A model generated the notes under the pieces. It was not told the DNA's origin. It ran no database searches and worked only from the letters and a program-made list of their open reading frames with translations. Below, one piece after another: positions 62,071 through 64,000 of a stretch of DNA of 64,000 nt (within the stretch, counting starts at the first letter, position 1; each line of letters opens with the position of its first letter). A program made the translations under genes and the position numbers. Where the stretch lies: assembly GCA_030584005.1 (NCBI GenBank), contig CP129486.1, positions 933,556 through 997,555 of the forward strand, in the 5' to 3' direction. The stretch is from Bdellovibrionota bacterium (GTDB lineage: Bacteria > Bdellovibrionota_C > UBA2361 > JAFLCA01).

Positions 62071-64000
62071 ATGAGACACCTATTTGCAATTATCTTCATT
62101 CTTATCCTGCCAACCTCTGCCGCTGCTCTTCCGGCAGTGAGCAACAATGTCTATGCGCTTGAGGACGATGGCCGTGGAAAGCTGTTGGCAGGGGGGGCGT
62201 TCGAGTACATAGGTGAGGCCAGGGGCGCGCTCGCCCTTATTGATGAGAACGGGGAGCAGTTTGACTGCAGCTGCTCAATAGCTGGCGTAGTGCATAAAGT
62301 TATCTCAGACGGAGCTGGAGGTTGGTATGTGGGCGGATACTTCCAGGAATTGACGAGCGGATTGAGCAACCTCATCCGGATAAGCGCTGATGGTGCTGTT
62401 GACACCACATTTCAACCTGAACCGAACACCAGCGTATGGGCCCTTGCGCGCTCTAATACTACCCTTTTTGCTGCGGGAGCGTTTTCCTACATCGCTGGTG
62501 AGGCGCGGGATACTCTCGCAGGCCTCGATCTCACCACCGGTGAAGCCACGATTCTCGATGTCGAGATTGATGGATACGTTGACGTGTTGGCAGCGGTCGG
62601 CACCGGCGTTGTCCTGGGGGGAGAGTTCACCTCGGTCGGCGGCGAACCACTAAGAAATCTGGCCTTGGTCAATGCCTCAACGAATGATGTTCTGGAGCTT
62701 TGGGCGCCCAATCCGAACGCTCCCGTGAAGGCGCTGGCCTATAACAGTGGCAATCTTGTCTTGCAGGTCGGAGGATCCTTCACTGAAACAAGCGGTCAGC
62801 TACGCAATTACTTTGCTTTCTACTACATGCTCACCGGAGCTCTTGTCTCAGCGGCACCCGACTTCAATGGGAGTGTACGCGATATCGTGCTCAACAATGG
62901 GCTGATTCATGTGACAGGGACATTTTCTACGGTCGATGGCAACGAGCGAGTTGGCTATGCGGCATTCGATGCCACCTCGGCAGCACTTCAAAACACTAGC
63001 ATTGAAAGCTCTTATAGCTTCTACGGCAATGGCATCGCAGTCAAAGATACGGAGATTACGATCGTTGGACAGATTGAAGAGGTGAACGGCAGCGCCCGTG
63101 TCAACATGGCTGCATTCGATCCTGCAGATGGGTCGCTCACCGATACCTATGTGCCGCTGAGCAATCCAGGCTACACAGCCGCTTATTCAACCGGGGGCCG
63201 GCTCGCAATAGGAGGCGCATTCCCCACATTCGGGAGCGACATGCAGGCCCGTTCTGGGTTGCTGGAGCTGAACTCGTCGGATGAAGTGAGCAGCGAGGAG
63301 TTTGCCGGCTTTGCAGGAGATGTCCTGGCGATGGAACGGGTGGGTGATCGGCTCTTCGTAGGTGGCTCGCTCTTCGTTAGTATCAACGGCGAGTATGAGT
63401 ATGGCCTGGCAGAGTTTGACCTTAAGAATCGGGTTTGGGTGCGTGGATTTGGGGCAACAGGGAGCGTGGCGGCGCTGCATGCACACAAAGGTCGGCTGTA
63501 TGTGGGCGGCTATGTGACCGAACTGCTCGGGGAGAGTGTTGGTAGATTTGCGGTAATCGATCTCAAGACTAACCAATTAGTCCCACATGAGATTAGCTTT
63601 GATAATCAGGTTACCAGCATCGTAGCGGCAGGAAACCGAGTATTTGTTGGAGGCTACTTCGCTGCCGGAAATGGCATTCCGCAAGCATACCTTGTAGCGC
63701 TCAATGCGAAGACCCTGGCACTAGAGAGTGCGCCTGAGGTCAATGACGCAGTATTTGACCTCGCCGCAGACGGGCAGGTGGTGTACGCATCCGGGGACTT
63801 TACTACTGCCGCAGGTGCTCAACGATCGCGTTTTGTCGCATTCAATGCCAAGAGCGGGGCCCTCGAGTCGTTCGCCCCGCAGTTTGACTATGCTCCGCGC
63901 GATGTAGCTCCGATGGGGAAGCGGCTGCTGGTAGCAGGCGGCTATTATGAGGTCAATGACCAGAGCACGAGCGACAGCGTAATTCTTGATCGTACTACCG
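62071..64000 (+). CDS. Secreted beta-propeller-like repeat protein, 3' end outside window
   Basis: At least 643 residues with no stop in the window. Signal peptide MRHLFAIIFILILPTSAAAL. Then many repeats of about 50-60 residues with the pattern V-x-A-L/I ... L-x-(V/A)-GG-x-F-(T/S)-x-(V/I)-x-G, for example VVLGGEFTSVGGEPLRNLAL, IVAAGNRVFVGGYF and VVYASGDFTTAAGAQRSRFV. This resembles delta-60/DUF5122-type beta-propeller repeats in surface proteins. A surface or adhesion role is inferred. Faces the divergent secreted protein at 61804. Confidence 0.75.
   Translation, partial: MRHLFAIIFILILPTSAAALPAVSNNVYALEDDGRGKLLAGGAFEYIGEARGALALIDENGEQFDCSCSIAGVVHKVISDGAGGWYVGGYFQELTSGLSNLIRISADGAVDTTFQPEPNTSVWALARSNTTLFAAGAFSYIAGEARDTLAGLDLTTGEATILDVEIDGYVDVLAAVGTGVVLGGEFTSVGGEPLRNLALVNASTNDVLELWAPNPNAPVKALAYNSGNLVLQVGGSFTETSGQLRNYFAFYYMLTGALVSAAPDFNGSVRDIVLNNGLIHVTGTFSTVDGNERVGYAAFDATSAALQNTSIESSYSFYGNGIAVKDTEITIVGQIEEVNGSARVNMAAFDPADGSLTDTYVPLSNPGYTAAYSTGGRLAIGGAFPTFGSDMQARSGLLELNSSDEVSSEEFAGFAGDVLAMERVGDRLFVGGSLFVSINGEYEYGLAEFDLKNRVWVRGFGATGSVAALHAHKGRLYVGGYVTELLGESVGRFAVIDLKTNQLVPHEISFDNQVTSIVAAGNRVFVGGYFAAGNGIPQAYLVALNAKTLALESAPEVNDAVFDLAADGQVVYASGDFTTAAGAQRSRFVAFNAKSGALESFAPQFDYAPRDVAPMGKRLLVAGGYYEVNDQSTSDSVILDRTT

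Overview
The window looks like an environmental Gram-negative (diderm) bacterium. Evidence: two TonB-dependent outer-membrane receptors, many periplasmic or secreted proteins with Sec or Tat signals, two L,D-transpeptidases, a BtuBFDC cobalamin importer, a flagellin, BipA, NhaA and an ImuA-ImuB-DnaE2 mutasome. I cannot assign a phylum from sequence alone. Proline/threonine-linker secreted proteins and the imuA-imuB-dnaE2 order would fit a deltaproteobacterial or similar lineage, but this is inference. No tRNA, rRNA, CRISPR array or transposase gene was seen.

Layout. 0.1-10 kb: CDF metal transporter translationally coupled to a Tat-lipoprotein FAD oxidase; two GT-C type membrane glycosyltransferase-like genes, the first broken by a one-base shift in a G run; a GMC dehydrogenase with a small Tat partner; a tautomerase; a PQQ-type sugar dehydrogenase. 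9.8-13.7 kb: minus-strand operon of two L,D-transpeptidases, a LivK-like binding protein and a small DMT/SMR-like membrane protein. 13.8-19.6 kb: imuA-imuB-dnaE2 behind a promoter overlapped by a perfect AT-rich palindrome. 19.9-30.2 kb: mostly secreted or surface genes (a protein with a nucleotidyltransferase-like domain, a HAF-repeat-like protein, an Ig/Fn3-like protein, flagellin, a 20-cysteine Ser/Asp-tailed protein, a second LivK-like protein). 30.3-35.2 kb: btuB-btuF-btuD-btuC under a clear cobalamin riboswitch. 36-43 kb: exported MsrA, a histidine-kinase-like protein without ATPase domain, an RRM protein, a HExxH protein, DUF1295 and a Cfa-type methyltransferase. 43-54 kb: a third LivK-like protein paired with a TonB receptor, typA/bipA, a membrane thioredoxin and a 1411-residue membrane protein. 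54-64 kb: HAD phosphatase, M23 peptidase, rRNA-type methyltransferase, nhaA, a second member of a secreted two-cysteine-module family, and a beta-propeller-like protein running off the end.

The most unusual feature is a dispersed family of short hairpins bounded by CTAG, found at about a dozen intergenic places between 16 and 59 kb. Type A has arms CTAGGGATACGCTGAA and its reverse complement. Type B arms start CTAGAAG and differ in the inner stem (CTATT, TCATTT, TGGTT). A and B units join head to tail and share the CTAG. One block supplies the ribosome-binding site of dnaE2 and another contains the stop codon of a binding-protein gene.
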